64,000 nt of DNA from CAYOUV01 sp963790075 (GCA_963790075.1 CAWBNG010000005.1:1-64000), one strand, 5' to 3'; numbered from the stretch's first letter, positions 9,530 to 19,284 are shown. A program made the numbers and translations. The notes: generated by a model from the sequence alone, not told the origin.

Positions 9530-10870
9530 ATGAACATATTGTCGGAAAATTTCTTAGCCAATTCGAGAAAACGACAGAAGACAAATGACCAAAGAACATC
9601 TTTTACCTTTTCAAAAATTGAAGGCCGGGAGTGGGAAAACCTGGGCATATTAGCGCTTTTAATTTTCTACATAGCCCAAATCCTGCTCGACATAATATGG
9701 AAAAATATGTGCGGGAACCTTGCCATTGATTTCTGTGCATTCTGGAGTGCCGGTCATGTCGCAAGGACAGCAGGTTATGCCAGTGTATATAACCTGGATC
9801 TTTTATCTCAGATCCAAAGGACACTTTTTCCGGAGACAGCCCTTTCATCCTTTGTCACGGTTCCAGTTCCCTATCTTCCAATTTTCATCACACCGTTTCA
9901 ACTGTTCTCTTTATTGAAACCAAATCTCGGCTATTGGATCTGGTCGATTATCAATCTTGCCATTGCCATTCTATATATTTACTTTCTTATAAAACAAATG
10001 GGAAATGGGTTCCCGGATAAACACATTTTGTTTTTACTTTTATTTTCCCTACCCGTTTTCTTGAACTTTTACTTTGGACAGATCAACACCTGGCTGATGA
10101 TATGTACTGGGGAATTTTTACGAGCTGCAATAACAGATAAGCCTATAAAAGCAGGTATATGGTTGGGAGGACTGCTACTCAAACCACAGCTTTTGGTCTT
10201 GATTCTCCCAATCCTTCTCATACAGCATTCTTTTAAGGCATTGACAGGGTTCATAATTTCTACTACTGGAATAATAGCAAGTTCTTTTATTTTGGCAGGG
10301 TTTGACGGAATCGCAGGTCTGGTCTCTCTCTGGATCGGGTATGTTGGTGGATTGCCTACAAATGGTCCAGAAATTATGATGAACTGGCGAATGCTGGGCT
10401 TGAATCTTAGCTTTTTCATCCCCAAAAACCTAAGTTGGGTGTTGGCGTTTACTGGGTTGGTAATTACAGTTATCGCTGCCTTGTACATGTGGCGGCGACC
10501 CATCATATTTACATCCTCGCAATTTATGATAGCAATGCTTGGCGCGCTTGCAGCCACTAATGCAATATCCTGGCACTCTCACCTGTCAACCGCAATGATC
10601 ATGATCCCGGTGTTTGCCTATCTCTCCTGTCACGACAACTTACCTGTATATGGTTTTCGTGCCTGGATATTCTTACCACCATTGATAAAGTTTGTTACTT
10701 TCATTTTAGCCTTACTAATCAGTCTGATGCTCTTACCTGCAAATATGACGAGTTTACTAAACTTTGCCTTTGGCCTGACCGGTCTTTCTCTAAACCTTTA
10801 TTTCCTTTGGTGGTCAATCGCGCACGCTAAAAACCTCGAAAACAGAGAAGATGACGCGGTTCAGTTATAA
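9530..10870 (+). CDS. Integral membrane protein, GT87/DUF2029-like glycosyltransferase
   Basis: A 446-residue polytopic protein with about ten hydrophobic segments. The segment LAIDFCAFWSAGHVARTAGYASVYN, then PYLP...PFQLFSLL and later LLKPQLLVL, matches the layout of GT87 polyprenol-phosphate-mannose transferases (DUF2029). The acceptor is unknown. The gene is clearly AT-richer than the aminotransferase before it and tag after it, suggesting separate origin. No good Shine-Dalgarno precedes the ATG. The call rests on motif layout only. Confidence 0.7.
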   Translation: MNILSENFLANSRKRQKTNDQRTSFTFSKIEGREWENLGILALLIFYIAQILLDIIWKNMCGNLAIDFCAFWSAGHVARTAGYASVYNLDLLSQIQRTLFPETALSSFVTVPVPYLPIFITPFQLFSLLKPNLGYWIWSIINLAIAILYIYFLIKQMGNGFPDKHILFLLLFSLPVFLNFYFGQINTWLMICTGEFLRAAITDKPIKAGIWLGGLLLKPQLLVLILPILLIQHSFKALTGFIISTTGIIASSFILAGFDGIAGLVSLWIGYVGGLPTNGPEIMMNWRMLGLNLSFFIPKNLSWVLAFTGLVITVIAALYMWRRPIIFTSSQFMIAMLGALAATNAISWHSHLSTAMIMIPVFAYLSCHDNLPVYGFRAWIFLPPLIKFVTFILALLISLMLLPANMTSLLNFAFGLTGLSLNLYFLWWSIAHAKNLENREDDAVQL

Positions 10871-10882
10871 AATTAATTCTTG

Positions 10883-11425
10883 ATGACAAGCTATTGCCAG
10901 TATGTCCGCGAACACCCCGAGGACGAATATAACCATCGCTACCACGATCACGAATATGGGTTCCCGCTCAACGACGATAACCTGCTCTTCGAGCGCCTGG
11001 TGCTCGAGATCAATCAGGCGGGATTGTCCTGGCTGACCATCCTCAAGAAGCAGGACAACTTCCGCCGCGCCTACGACGCCTTCGACCTGGATAGGGTGGC
11101 CGGCTACGGGGAGTCCGACCGCGCGCGCCTGCTGTCCGACGCCGGCATCATCCGCAACCGGCTCAAAGTCAATGCGGCCATCGAGAACGCGCATCGCATC
11201 CTGAAACTACGCCGGGAATTCGGCTCCTTCAAAAACTGGCTGGAGGCTCACCATCCACGCGATAAGCAAGCCTGGACCAAGTTATTCAAAAAGAATTTCG
11301 TCTTTACCGGCGGTGAGATCGTCGGCGAATTCCTGCTCAGTACCGGCTACCTGCCCGGCGCGCACGACGACGATTGCCCGATTTACCATGAGATTGCCAG
11401 ACTCGGTCCGGCTTGGATGCGCTAA
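10883..11425 (+). CDS. tag: DNA-3-methyladenine glycosylase I
   Basis: A 180-residue Tag enzyme that removes 3-methyladenine from alkylated DNA. The zinc snap is intact: Cys5, His21 (in YHDHEYG), and His161 with Cys165 (HDDDC) near the C-terminus. The family segment INQAGLSWLTILKKQDNFRRAY and the helix-hairpin-helix region SDAGIIRNRLKVNA are present. The usual YHDxEWG has Tyr in place of Trp. The ATG at 10883 is preferred to the TTG three bases before. TAAAAT lies 9 bases before the ATG, so this may be another leaderless gene, though less clear. Confidence 0.93.
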   Translation: MTSYCQYVREHPEDEYNHRYHDHEYGFPLNDDNLLFERLVLEINQAGLSWLTILKKQDNFRRAYDAFDLDRVAGYGESDRARLLSDAGIIRNRLKVNAAIENAHRILKLRREFGSFKNWLEAHHPRDKQAWTKLFKKNFVFTGGEIVGEFLLSTGYLPGAHDDDCPIYHEIARLGPAWMR

Positions 11426-11428
11426 AAT
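11423..11428 (+). promoter_or_regulatory. -10 element (TAAAAT) of the esterase gene, leaderless type
   Basis: TAAAAT overlaps the tag stop codon and is 6 bases before the esterase ATG at 11435, with no ribosome binding site. Confidence 0.45.
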
Positions 11429-11434
11429 TTTTCT

Positions 11435-12205
11435 ATGTCACAAATCATTCCCACTGCTGAACCATTTTTCTTTCCAGGCGGGGAGACCGGCTGCCTGCTG
11501 ATCCACGGCTTTACCGGCACGCCAAAAGAGATGCGCTGGATGGGCGAGTATTTGGCCGAACAGGGCTTCAGTATCCTGGGCCTCCGTCTGGCAGGACACG
11601 CCACCCAGCCGGAGGATATGATCCGCGCGCGCTGCAGCGACTGGACCGCCTCGGTCGAGGATGGTTTCAATCTTTTACGCGGAACAACCAAACGCATCTT
11701 CCTGGTCGGACTGTCGATGGGCGGCGTCCTGTCGCTGCTGATGTCCACCCGCCTGCAGGTCGCCGGCGTAGTTGCCATGTCCACGCCCTACGCGCTGCCA
11801 GATGACCCGCGCCTGCGCCTGATCGGTTGGCTCAGCCTGTTCATGCGCTACATGCCCAAGAGCAAGGATCCGCCCGGGACAGGCTGGTTCGACAAAGAAG
11901 CTTACGCCGTGCACGTTTCCTATCCCCAAAACCCGGTGCGCTCGATTGGCGAACTGAACAAGTTGCTGGGCGCCATGCGCGCCGCGCTGCCTGAGGTGGA
12001 GGTGCCAGTCATGCTGGTGCACTCGAAAAACGACACCTACGTTCCACCGGGGAGCATGGAAAAGATCTATGCCGAACTGGGTACGCCCGACAAACAAATG
12101 CTTTGGGTCGAGGGCAGCGGGCACGTCATCCCCCGCGAACCGCCGCGCGAGAAGGTCTTCCAGGCAGCTACCAAATTCGTTAAGGACATTGAAAAGAGAA
12201 TTTAA
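11435..12205 (+). CDS. Alpha/beta hydrolase, carboxylesterase/monoacylglycerol lipase type
   Basis: A 256-residue cytoplasmic alpha/beta hydrolase resembling Est30-type carboxylesterases. HGFTGTPKEM forms the oxyanion-hole region, GLSMGG at 92-97 carries the nucleophile Ser94, Asp is in HSKNDTYVPP, and His in GSGHVIPRE near the C-terminus. The natural substrate is unknown, likely short or medium acyl esters. The next (broken) glycosyltransferase gene starts within the stop codon (TAATG). Confidence 0.85.
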   Translation: MSQIIPTAEPFFFPGGETGCLLIHGFTGTPKEMRWMGEYLAEQGFSILGLRLAGHATQPEDMIRARCSDWTASVEDGFNLLRGTTKRIFLVGLSMGGVLSLLMSTRLQVAGVVAMSTPYALPDDPRLRLIGWLSLFMRYMPKSKDPPGTGWFDKEAYAVHVSYPQNPVRSIGELNKLLGAMRAALPEVEVPVMLVHSKNDTYVPPGSMEKIYAELGTPDKQMLWVEGSGHVIPREPPREKVFQAATKFVKDIEKRI

Positions 12206-13682
12206 TGTTCAATAGGAATTCTCATCGATTAGTACTCGTCATTGTTCTCTTGTTCGCAGGATTGACCCGATTACAAGGAGTTTCATGGGGATTGTCCTAC
12301 TTCGATCCTTATGTCAATAATGCATTTTATCACCCGGATGAATACAAAATCATTCTAGTGGCGAAAAATCTGCAAAAACAACCCATTATTGGTGATCTTA
12401 GATACCCAACAGCCATGCACTATACATTGGGTTTGATAACGCTACCCATTCGAAACAACAAAACGAAATTACCCGAAAACCTATATGATGCGTCTTTCTT
12501 CATCATAGGAAGGCTGATTTCGATAGTTTACGGCACCTTAGCTGTATTGATGACCTATTTCCTCGGAAAAAAGGTTCACAATCAACTTACGGGATTGATT
12601 TCAGCTGGCTTACTAGCTATATCTATCTACCATGTTAGAAATTCATCATTGGCGACAACCGATGTTGCAACTTCTTTTTGGTTGGTGGTATGTATCTTAA
12701 TCAGCTTAAAAACAACCGCGAATTCCAAGGTGTGGAGTTATATCATACTAGGAATTTCATTTGGGATGCTCATTGGGACAAAATATACGGGTGGATTCGC
12801 AATAATACCTATAGCGTTCCATTTCATTCAAATACGACAATCCGAAGAATCAACAAGAACTCGTTTCATTTTATCCCTGGCAATAACTTGCGTAGTAAGC
12901 CTGGTTGTATTCCTTGTGACGACCCCTTCTATTTTGTTTCTTCCTTCATCGTTTCTAAAATCCTTCGCGTACGAAGCATCGGCTTAAGCCTCCTTAAGTC
13001 ACCCCTTTGGCAAAGTTCAACCTGGGTATATTTTTTTTCAAGTCTAACAGAAGCATCAAATGCTTTCATTGTCATAATTTTTTGTATATCGACATTATTT
13101 GTAATAATCAATAAACAAAAAGTCTTATTGTCTTTTGTCCTTACTATTCTTTGTTTTTATTTGTATTTCAACACGTCTTTAGCTATTCGTTACTGGATAC
13201 TCCTACTACCAATTGTTGTTGTAGTAGCCGGATGGGGAATCTCTAGGGCGTTGGAATTTCACAATGCTCTTTTTAAAATGGTGGTCACAATTTTTTTATT
13301 GATAACAATTTCTTATGGCATATATCAAAACATAGAACTTTATCATTTACTACATTCGGATACTCGTTCCCAGGCCGCTAAGTATATTCAAAATTTACCG
13401 AGAGATTCGACCTTTGCAAAAGGTTTTTAATTCTTCTACAGATCTAAATAATGGGTGGATTTTTCCATTTATTGCACAAAAATCGGTGAAAATAGCTGAT
13501 AAACCAGACTATATCATCTTAAGTAGCTTCAATAACGATTTGCCAAAGAACTCAATAATCGACCTTGACATTGACGAATTCGGTAAATCAGTATTTTAAT
13601 GATAAAAGAATTCAAACCTGAAAATAATCTGAAGATAGAATTTCTTAGCCCCACAATTATCGTCTATCAATTAAACTGTTAA
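12205..13682 (+). pseudogene. Broken GT39-like membrane glycosyltransferase (three frame changes)
   Basis: Four successive frame segments read as one membrane glycosyltransferase. 12205 to about 12980 gives the N-terminal signal anchor and the HPDEYKI loop typical of PMT_2/GT39-like proteins. About 12985-13430 gives further membrane segments (STWVYFFSSLTEASN). About 13426-13599 gives a soluble part (ADKPDYIILSSFNND). 13599-13682 gives a C-terminus (IEFLSPTIIVYQLNC) ending in TAA. Each switch needs a one-base change, and the middle looks shortened relative to the family. The stretch is strongly AT-rich compared with both neighbours and contains many homopolymers. Either a decaying acquired gene or poor sequence. 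It starts in the esterase stop codon. Confidence 0.65.
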
Positions 13683-13688
13683 CAAAAA

Positions 13689-14837
13689 ATGAAACCATGC
13701 CTGATCATCATTGCTTTCTCGCTCTTCACCTGGGGCATTGGCGAAGGGATGTTCTTCATCTTCCAACCGATCTATTTACAGCAGCTCGGCGCGGATCCAC
13801 TGGCCATCGGGGCTATCCTCGGTTTGGCTGGACTGGCGATGACTGCCGCGCATGTCCCGGCTGGTTTCCTGGCAGACAGATTCGGACGCCGTCCGCTGCT
13901 GATCTCCGCCTGGGTACTGGGTGCGGTCGCAGCCTGGATGATGGCATTGGCCAACACGCTGCCCTCCTTTGTGGCCGGGTTGTTGCTCTACGGCCTGACA
14001 GCCTTCGTCGCCGCCCCACTGAGCAGCTACGCCACCGCCGCGCGCGGGACCTGGCCAGTCGGGCGCGCACTGACTTTTATCTCAGCCACCTTCAATGCAG
14101 GTTCGATCGCCGGTCCCTTCCTGGGCGGTTGGATCGGAGATCTGTACGGTCTGAAGACCGTCTATGTGCTGGCAGCCGTCATTTTCATCTTTTCGACCGT
14201 GATCATTTTTTTCCTGCGGCCGCAGCCGGTCGATGCGCACGACCCGGCCACGCCCCCGGCCAGCCTGCGGACCAACCGGCGTTACATTGGCTTTTTGGTG
14301 CTGTTCTTTGTAGTGATGTTCGCCTTGTATCTGCCCCAGCCGCTTTCGCCTAAATTCCTCGAAGACGTACGCGGCCTCTCCCTAAGTCAGATCGGCTTAT
14401 TGGGTACGGCCGGTGCCTTCGGGAATGCCCTGCTGACCGTCCTGCTCGGACTGATCAACGTCCGCCTGGGATTCGTGCTGGCACAACTTGGAGTGGGGTT
14501 TTTCGCCTTCCTGATCTGGCGTGAAGGCGCCCTGCCGTTCTTCGCGCTGGGCTACTTCACGCTCGGCGGTTATCGCGCCGCCAAACCATTGGCTTCGGCC
14601 CTAATCCGTCCATTGATCCATGAGGCTCAAATGGGACTGGCTTACGGCATCGCCGAAACGGTTAACGGCCTGACCATCATGCTGGCCCCGCCGCTGGCCG
14701 GCCTGCTCTACACGCAGGATCCAAGCTTGGTATACCCGGTCAGTATTGCCGCCATCGCTATAACGATCTTGTTGACGCTCTCGTTCGTCCCGCGCAAAAG
14801 CTTGAGCCAAGCGCGGAACGTCCCCAGCCAGGAGTGA
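13689..14837 (+). CDS. Major facilitator superfamily transporter
   Basis: A 382-residue, 12-helix MFS protein. AGFLADRFGRRPLL after helix 2 is the MFS loop 2-3 signature (GxLaDrxGrk). The substrate is unknown, with efflux-type permeases the closest in general look. The stop is followed after 3 bp by the MBL hydrolase gene with its own AGGAG, so the two form an operon. Base composition returns to GC-rich right here after the AT-rich pseudogene. Confidence 0.85.
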   Translation: MKPCLIIIAFSLFTWGIGEGMFFIFQPIYLQQLGADPLAIGAILGLAGLAMTAAHVPAGFLADRFGRRPLLISAWVLGAVAAWMMALANTLPSFVAGLLLYGLTAFVAAPLSSYATAARGTWPVGRALTFISATFNAGSIAGPFLGGWIGDLYGLKTVYVLAAVIFIFSTVIIFFLRPQPVDAHDPATPPASLRTNRRYIGFLVLFFVVMFALYLPQPLSPKFLEDVRGLSLSQIGLLGTAGAFGNALLTVLLGLINVRLGFVLAQLGVGFFAFLIWREGALPFFALGYFTLGGYRAAKPLASALIRPLIHEAQMGLAYGIAETVNGLTIMLAPPLAGLLYTQDPSLVYPVSIAAIAITILLTLSFVPRKSLSQARNVPSQE

Positions 14838-14840
14838 CAT

Positions 14841-15476
14841 ATGCTCGAAATCGTTTCCTTGACCCTCGGTCCGGCCCAGACCAACGCCTACCTGGTGGCT
14901 GATCCCCAAAGCGGCGAGGCGGTGGTGATCGACCCCGCCTGGGATGGCGATCTCATCCTGGCCGCCGCTCAGGAACGCGGCTGGCGCATCGCCCACCTGT
15001 GGTACACGCACGCCCACTTCGACCACATCGGCGGCGCGGGAGCCATCGCGGATGCGCTCAACCCACTGCCGCTGGTCGCCCTGCACCCGGCTGACCATAC
15101 GCTCTGGCGCGCGGAAGGCGGAGCCCCGTTATTCGGCCTGCGCATCGATCCCGGCCCGGAACCGACCATCGACCTGGTACATGGCATGCGCATGCAGCTG
15201 GGCCAGGTTCAGTTCGAGGTGCGTCATACGCCGGGACATACCCCCGGCCACTGCATCTTTTATGTTGCGCAAGACAGCTTGCTGTTTTGCGGCGACTTGA
15301 TCTTCCAGGGCTCGGTCGGCCGCACGGATCTACCCGGTGGAAGCTGGGAGCAACTAGTGAACAGCATCCGCACCCAGGTCTTCAGCCTGCCCGACGAAAC
15401 GCGTTTGCTTTCAGGTCACGGCCCGGAGACGACAGTCGGCGAGCAGAAGCGCTCGAATCCGTTTGTAGCGGAATGA
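14841..15476 (+). CDS. MBL-fold metallo-hydrolase (glyoxalase II-like)
   Basis: A 211-residue metallo-beta-lactamase-fold hydrolase. THAHFDHIGG supplies the metal-binding HxHxDH, followed by His in HTPGHTPGH, the bridging Asp in FCGDLIF and His in LSGHGPET. The small size and GGSWEQLVNSI segment are those of glyoxalase II-like thioester hydrolases common in bacteria. The physiological substrate cannot be read from sequence. CAGGAG precedes the ATG at the end of the MFS gene. Confidence 0.88.
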   Translation: MLEIVSLTLGPAQTNAYLVADPQSGEAVVIDPAWDGDLILAAAQERGWRIAHLWYTHAHFDHIGGAGAIADALNPLPLVALHPADHTLWRAEGGAPLFGLRIDPGPEPTIDLVHGMRMQLGQVQFEVRHTPGHTPGHCIFYVAQDSLLFCGDLIFQGSVGRTDLPGGSWEQLVNSIRTQVFSLPDETRLLSGHGPETTVGEQKRSNPFVAE

Positions 15477-15536
15477 TGGGGAAAGATTTTTCATGAGCCA
15501 TCCGTCGCCGTACAAATGAAAAAATTTGGAGGAGAT

Positions 15537-16430
15537 ATGAAACGAGCAGTCAGCATCAGCCTGGGGAGTTCCGATCGCGATAAACGTGTAACGGTTAAAT
15601 TCAAAGACGAAGAAATCCTGGTCGAACGGCTTGGCACGGACGGCGATATCGAGAAAGCCCGGCAGCTCTATCTCGAACTGGACGGTAAGGTGCAGGCTTT
15701 CGGCGTCGGCGGCGTGGACCTGTACCTGCGGCTGGACGAGCGTGAATACCCCCTACGGGCCGCGCTGAAATTGGTCGAAGGCGTGACCCAAACACCCCTG
15801 TGCGATGGTCGCGGGCTGAAGCATACCCTCGAACGGCGCGTCTTCGAACTGGCCGCGCCCCAACTTGGTGGAATGCCGCACTACCACCAGGCCTTTATCC
15901 CCATGGCGGCGGATCGGGTCGGCTTAGCCCAGGCGGTCGAGGAAGTCTCGGATCGGCTGGTAATCGGGGATTTAATGGTCGGACTGGGGATCCCGCTGCC
16001 GATCTACGGGGTCAAAAATTTCAAGCGCGTGGCACGGATCATGCTGCCGATCGTCAGCTACTTCCCGATGAGCATGATCTTCTACGGCAGCGGCGGGGCT
16101 GAGCAGAAGCCAAAATACACCAAATATTTCGCGGGCTCCGACCTGCTGGCCGGGGATTTTCTGTTCATGCGTAAATACATGCCGCAAGGTCTGTCCGGCA
16201 AGACGGTGCTGACCAATACCACCACCGAAGACAATATCGAGTTGCTGCGCCAGCGCGGCGTCAAAACCGTCATCACCACCACCCCGCGTTATGAAGGCCG
16301 CTCGTTCGGGACGAACATGCTCGAAGCCGCTCTGACAGCCTATGCCGGGAAGGGGAGACGCTTGACGGATGAAGAGTTGAATGAACTGATCGACGAATTA
16401 AGCTTGAAGCCAACAGTGATACAGCTTTAG
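15537..16430 (+). CDS. Conserved protein annotated as quinate 5-dehydrogenase-like
   Basis: A 297-residue soluble protein starting MKRAVSISLGSSDRDKRV. I recognise the family by its N-terminus and the segments RLGTDGDIEKA, FGVGGVDLYL and FGTNMLEA; database members carry the name quinate 5-dehydrogenase, but I see no clear Rossmann glycine motif, so the name is uncertain. The start at 15537 is set by GGAGG six bases upstream; an in-frame ATG at 15516 would place that site inside the gene. Function should be treated as unknown. Confidence 0.7.
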   Translation: MKRAVSISLGSSDRDKRVTVKFKDEEILVERLGTDGDIEKARQLYLELDGKVQAFGVGGVDLYLRLDEREYPLRAALKLVEGVTQTPLCDGRGLKHTLERRVFELAAPQLGGMPHYHQAFIPMAADRVGLAQAVEEVSDRLVIGDLMVGLGIPLPIYGVKNFKRVARIMLPIVSYFPMSMIFYGSGGAEQKPKYTKYFAGSDLLAGDFLFMRKYMPQGLSGKTVLTNTTTEDNIELLRQRGVKTVITTTPRYEGRSFGTNMLEAALTAYAGKGRRLTDEELNELIDELSLKPTVIQL

Positions 16431-16537
16431 CTCTATCATTGAACATGTTGTGATAGTTCCTGAGAGTGGCTTGATAGCCAACCTTCTGAGAGCCAATGCT
16501 AGACTGATACAAATCAAATTTGGCCCGGGAGGATCGC

Positions 16538-17032
16538 ATGGGAGAAGTTACAATACGTAAGCGTATTCGCCTTTTGATCACTTTTTACATCACAATTTTA
16601 ACTATAGCCGGAATTACCGCCATCCCGCTTGTATGGGAGATTCATATCCTGAAGCTCATCTTTGGGAGTGGCACGTGGATGGCAGCCATATGGCCCGCAA
16701 TTACCCGCTGGATTGAATTCGTGTTTTCGGGGATCAACACGACAGCCCAAGTCTATCCCTTCATGTTATACGGTACAGATTGGCTGGCTTTTGCGCACAT
16801 TGTGATAGCGATTGCTTTTATCGGACCATTACGCGACCCAGTCAAAAATCTCTGGGTCATCGAGTTCGGAATGATTGCCTGCATGCTTATCATTCCATGG
16901 GGGATCGTTTTTGGAATCATGCGTGGAATTCCGCTGTTTTGGTCCTTGATTGACTTCTCATTTGGCGTCTTTGGTTTTATCCCATTGAAAATCACGCGTG
17001 ATTATATTTTGAGGCTGTCTACATATAGTTAG
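16538..17032 (+). CDS. Conserved four-helix membrane protein of unknown function
   Basis: A 164-residue protein with about four hydrophobic helices, starting MGEVTIRKRIRL. A GGGAGG five bases before the ATG fixes this start over an upstream in-frame TTG. Charged residues include the loop RDPVKNLWVIEFG. I do not recognise a family or catalytic motif. It stands alone, convergent with rny. Confidence 0.65.
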   Translation: MGEVTIRKRIRLLITFYITILTIAGITAIPLVWEIHILKLIFGSGTWMAAIWPAITRWIEFVFSGINTTAQVYPFMLYGTDWLAFAHIVIAIAFIGPLRDPVKNLWVIEFGMIACMLIIPWGIVFGIMRGIPLFWSLIDFSFGVFGFIPLKITRDYILRLSTYS

Positions 17033-17064
17033 TCCTTTAATACCATACGCACGATTGAATCAAA

Positions 17065-17091
17065 AAAGGGCGCGACCAAGTCGCGCCCTTT
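17065..17091 (-). terminator. Rho-independent terminator of rny
   Basis: GGGCGCGAC pairs with GTCGCGCCC around a 3-base loop, flanked by A/T pairs, and the minus strand continues with a run of T. It sits just after the rny stop codon and could also stop the convergent transcript. Confidence 0.9.
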
Positions 17092-17096
17092 GGCAC

Positions 17097-18623
17097 TTAT
17101 TTTGCGTAATCCACAGCCCGCGTTTCGCGGATGACGGTCACCTTGATCTGACCGGGGTACTGCATGGTCTCCTCGATCTTCTTGGCGATATCGCGTGCCA
17201 GGCGGGTGGATTCAAGATCGTCGATCTCCTCCGGGCGGACGATGATGCGCACTTCACGCCCGGCCTGGATGGCAAAGGCCTGCTGCACACCCTTGAATGA
17301 CATCGCCATCTCTTCCAATGAGCGGATGCGCTTGATATAGGCTTCCAGGTCTTCGCGGCGGGCGCCGGGGCGCGCGCCGGAGATCGCATCCGCAGCCTCG
17401 GCAATTACGGCCTCGACCAATTCCTGCTCCACCTCGTGGTGGTGCGAGGCGATCGCATTGACCACCTGCGGGTTGACACCATAGCGCTGGCAGAACTCCG
17501 CCCCCAATCCGGCGTGCGTGCCTTCCTGGTTGTGATCCATGGCTTTGCCGATATCGTGCAGGAATCCACCTAACTTGGAAATTTCCACGTTGGCGCCTAA
17601 TTCGGCCGCCAGGATCCCCGCCAGTTTTGAGACTTCCACGGCGTGGGAAAGCTGGTTCTGCCCGTAGGAGGTGCGGAACTTGAGGCGACCCATCATACGC
17701 AGCACTTCGGGATGCAAGCCAGCAATGCCAGCATCGTAAGCAGCCTGTTCGCCGGCTTCGTTCATGATCTTCTCGACCGCCTTGGTCTCGTCTTCGATGA
17801 CTTTCTCGATATGCGCCGGATGGATACGGCCATCCACCGTCAAACGCGTCAGGGCACGCCGGCCTATTTCGCGGCGGACCGAGTCGAAACAGGAAACGGT
17901 CACGGATTCGGGGGTGTCATCGACGATCACGTCCACGCCCGCAGCCTGCTCAAAGGCGCGGATGTTGCGTCCGTTGCGACCGACAATTCGTCCCTTCATC
18001 TCCTCATTGGGCAACGGCACGACCGAACTGGTCACCTCGGCCACATGCTCCGAAGCCACACGCTGGATCGCATCGGCAATCAGCTTGCGGGCGCGCTTCT
18101 CGCCTTCTTCCCGGGCTTCAGCTTCGATCTGGCGGATGATACGCGCCATATCGGCCCGTGCTTCTTTTTCGACTGCTTCGAACAGTTCTTTCTTGGCCTC
18201 ATCCTGGGTCATTTGCGAGATCTGCTCGAGCTTCTCCAAATGACTTTCATGGAGTTTTTCGATCTCGTTCGCACGGCGGTCGATTGCTGACTGGCGTTTA
18301 TTGAGTACCTGTTCCCGTTGTTCCTGGCGATCGGCGCGACTGTCCAAATCGCTGCGACGTTTATCGAGACGTTCCCCCTCCCGGCTGAGTTCGAGTCGGC
18401 GCTCTTTGTTTTCTTGCTCGGCCACCTGAACGATCTTCAAAGCCTGGTCCCGGGCCTGGACTTCGATCAGCCGGGCCTGTTCGCTGGCGCCTTTCAGAAT
18501 ACTTTCGGCTTTTTCCTGCTGGTTGCGCAGGGCTTTGTCACTTTGATAGCGATGGAAGAAATAACCCAGCACAATACCAACGATCAGGATTATTCCATCA
18601 ACAATATAGAAAAACGGGCTCAT
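17097..18623 (-). CDS. rny: Ribonuclease Y
   Basis: A 508-residue membrane-anchored endoribonuclease that starts mRNA decay. Order: one N-terminal transmembrane helix (IVDGIILIVGIVLGYFF), a long charged coiled coil to about residue 190, a KH domain (GRIVGRNGRNIRAFEQ), then an HD domain with GGFLHDIGKAMDHN near residue 354 and SHHHEVE. Length matches the family. The start codon overlaps the recX stop codon (ATGA), so the two are translationally coupled. A strong terminator follows. Confidence 0.96.
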   Translation of the reverse strand: MSPFFYIVDGIILIVGIVLGYFFHRYQSDKALRNQQEKAESILKGASEQARLIEVQARDQALKIVQVAEQENKERRLELSREGERLDKRRSDLDSRADRQEQREQVLNKRQSAIDRRANEIEKLHESHLEKLEQISQMTQDEAKKELFEAVEKEARADMARIIRQIEAEAREEGEKRARKLIADAIQRVASEHVAEVTSSVVPLPNEEMKGRIVGRNGRNIRAFEQAAGVDVIVDDTPESVTVSCFDSVRREIGRRALTRLTVDGRIHPAHIEKVIEDETKAVEKIMNEAGEQAAYDAGIAGLHPEVLRMMGRLKFRTSYGQNQLSHAVEVSKLAGILAAELGANVEISKLGGFLHDIGKAMDHNQEGTHAGLGAEFCQRYGVNPQVVNAIASHHHEVEQELVEAVIAEAADAISGARPGARREDLEAYIKRIRSLEEMAMSFKGVQQAFAIQAGREVRIIVRPEEIDDLESTRLARDIAKKIEETMQYPGQIKVTVIRETRAVDYAK

Positions 18624-19284
18624 AATATTTCCTCGTCATCGTAAAGATGTTTATTACTACCTGCTGTGTGCAGTTCGCCCCAGAGTTTCGAAACAGTCGG
18701 GGCAATCACAGCATATGCAAATCCACGCCGGGCTAGAAATCCGCTTAGCTTTTTACGGAAATCCTGCCACTCCAGTGCTTGCAACTTACGCGCCTTTGGT
18801 TGACCGGCCTGATAAGCCAGCGTTTCGTCATCCACATTTTGTTCGAGCACGGTGTGAATGACCTGATCGGTCAAGCCTTTCCGACGCAGTTCTACGGCCA
18901 GGGCACGTTTGCTGCGCGGGCGAAAGGTGTTGCGGTTCTCGACCCAGGCTCGGGCAAATTGTTCGTCATTCGCAAAACCGTTCTGGCGCAGACGCTCGAG
19001 CGTTTCATCAATCACTTCCTCCGGCACGTCGTGCTTGCGGAGGTTTTGCCGGATTTCAGCCTCAGAGCGGGCACGATAACTCAGGAAGTTTAGCGCCCGC
19101 ACGTAGGCCGTTTCACGAGAATCTTCGTTTTTAATTGGGCAATCTTTTCATCACTGATGGTTTGTCCGGTGTGCAGCCAACCAGCCACGATCCTGGTCAG
19201 ACCGAAGGCGAAATCGCCATCCAGATAAATATTAACCCGTTGCGGGTTGTGCTTCTGCACCTCGATCGCCGTTATCTTATACAT
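18620..19284 (-). CDS. recX: Regulatory protein RecX, frameshifted at an A-run near 19128-19132
   Basis: RecX binds RecA filaments and limits their activity. The N-terminal part (19284 to about 19130: MYKITAIEVQKHNPQRVNIYLDG) and the C-terminal part (about 19125-18620: RALNFLSYRARSEAEIRQNLRKH and three-helix repeats) are in different frames. Adding one A to the five-A run restores QLKNEDSRETAYVRALNF, a textbook RecX junction, and a protein of about 221 residues. This is either a sequencing slip or a real mutation. It is coupled to rny through an ATGA overlap. Confidence 0.88.

Noticed and set aside
15516..15536. Earlier ATG for the quinate-dehydrogenase-like gene
   Set aside because: The GGAGG site lies inside this extension and is placed correctly only for the ATG at 15537.
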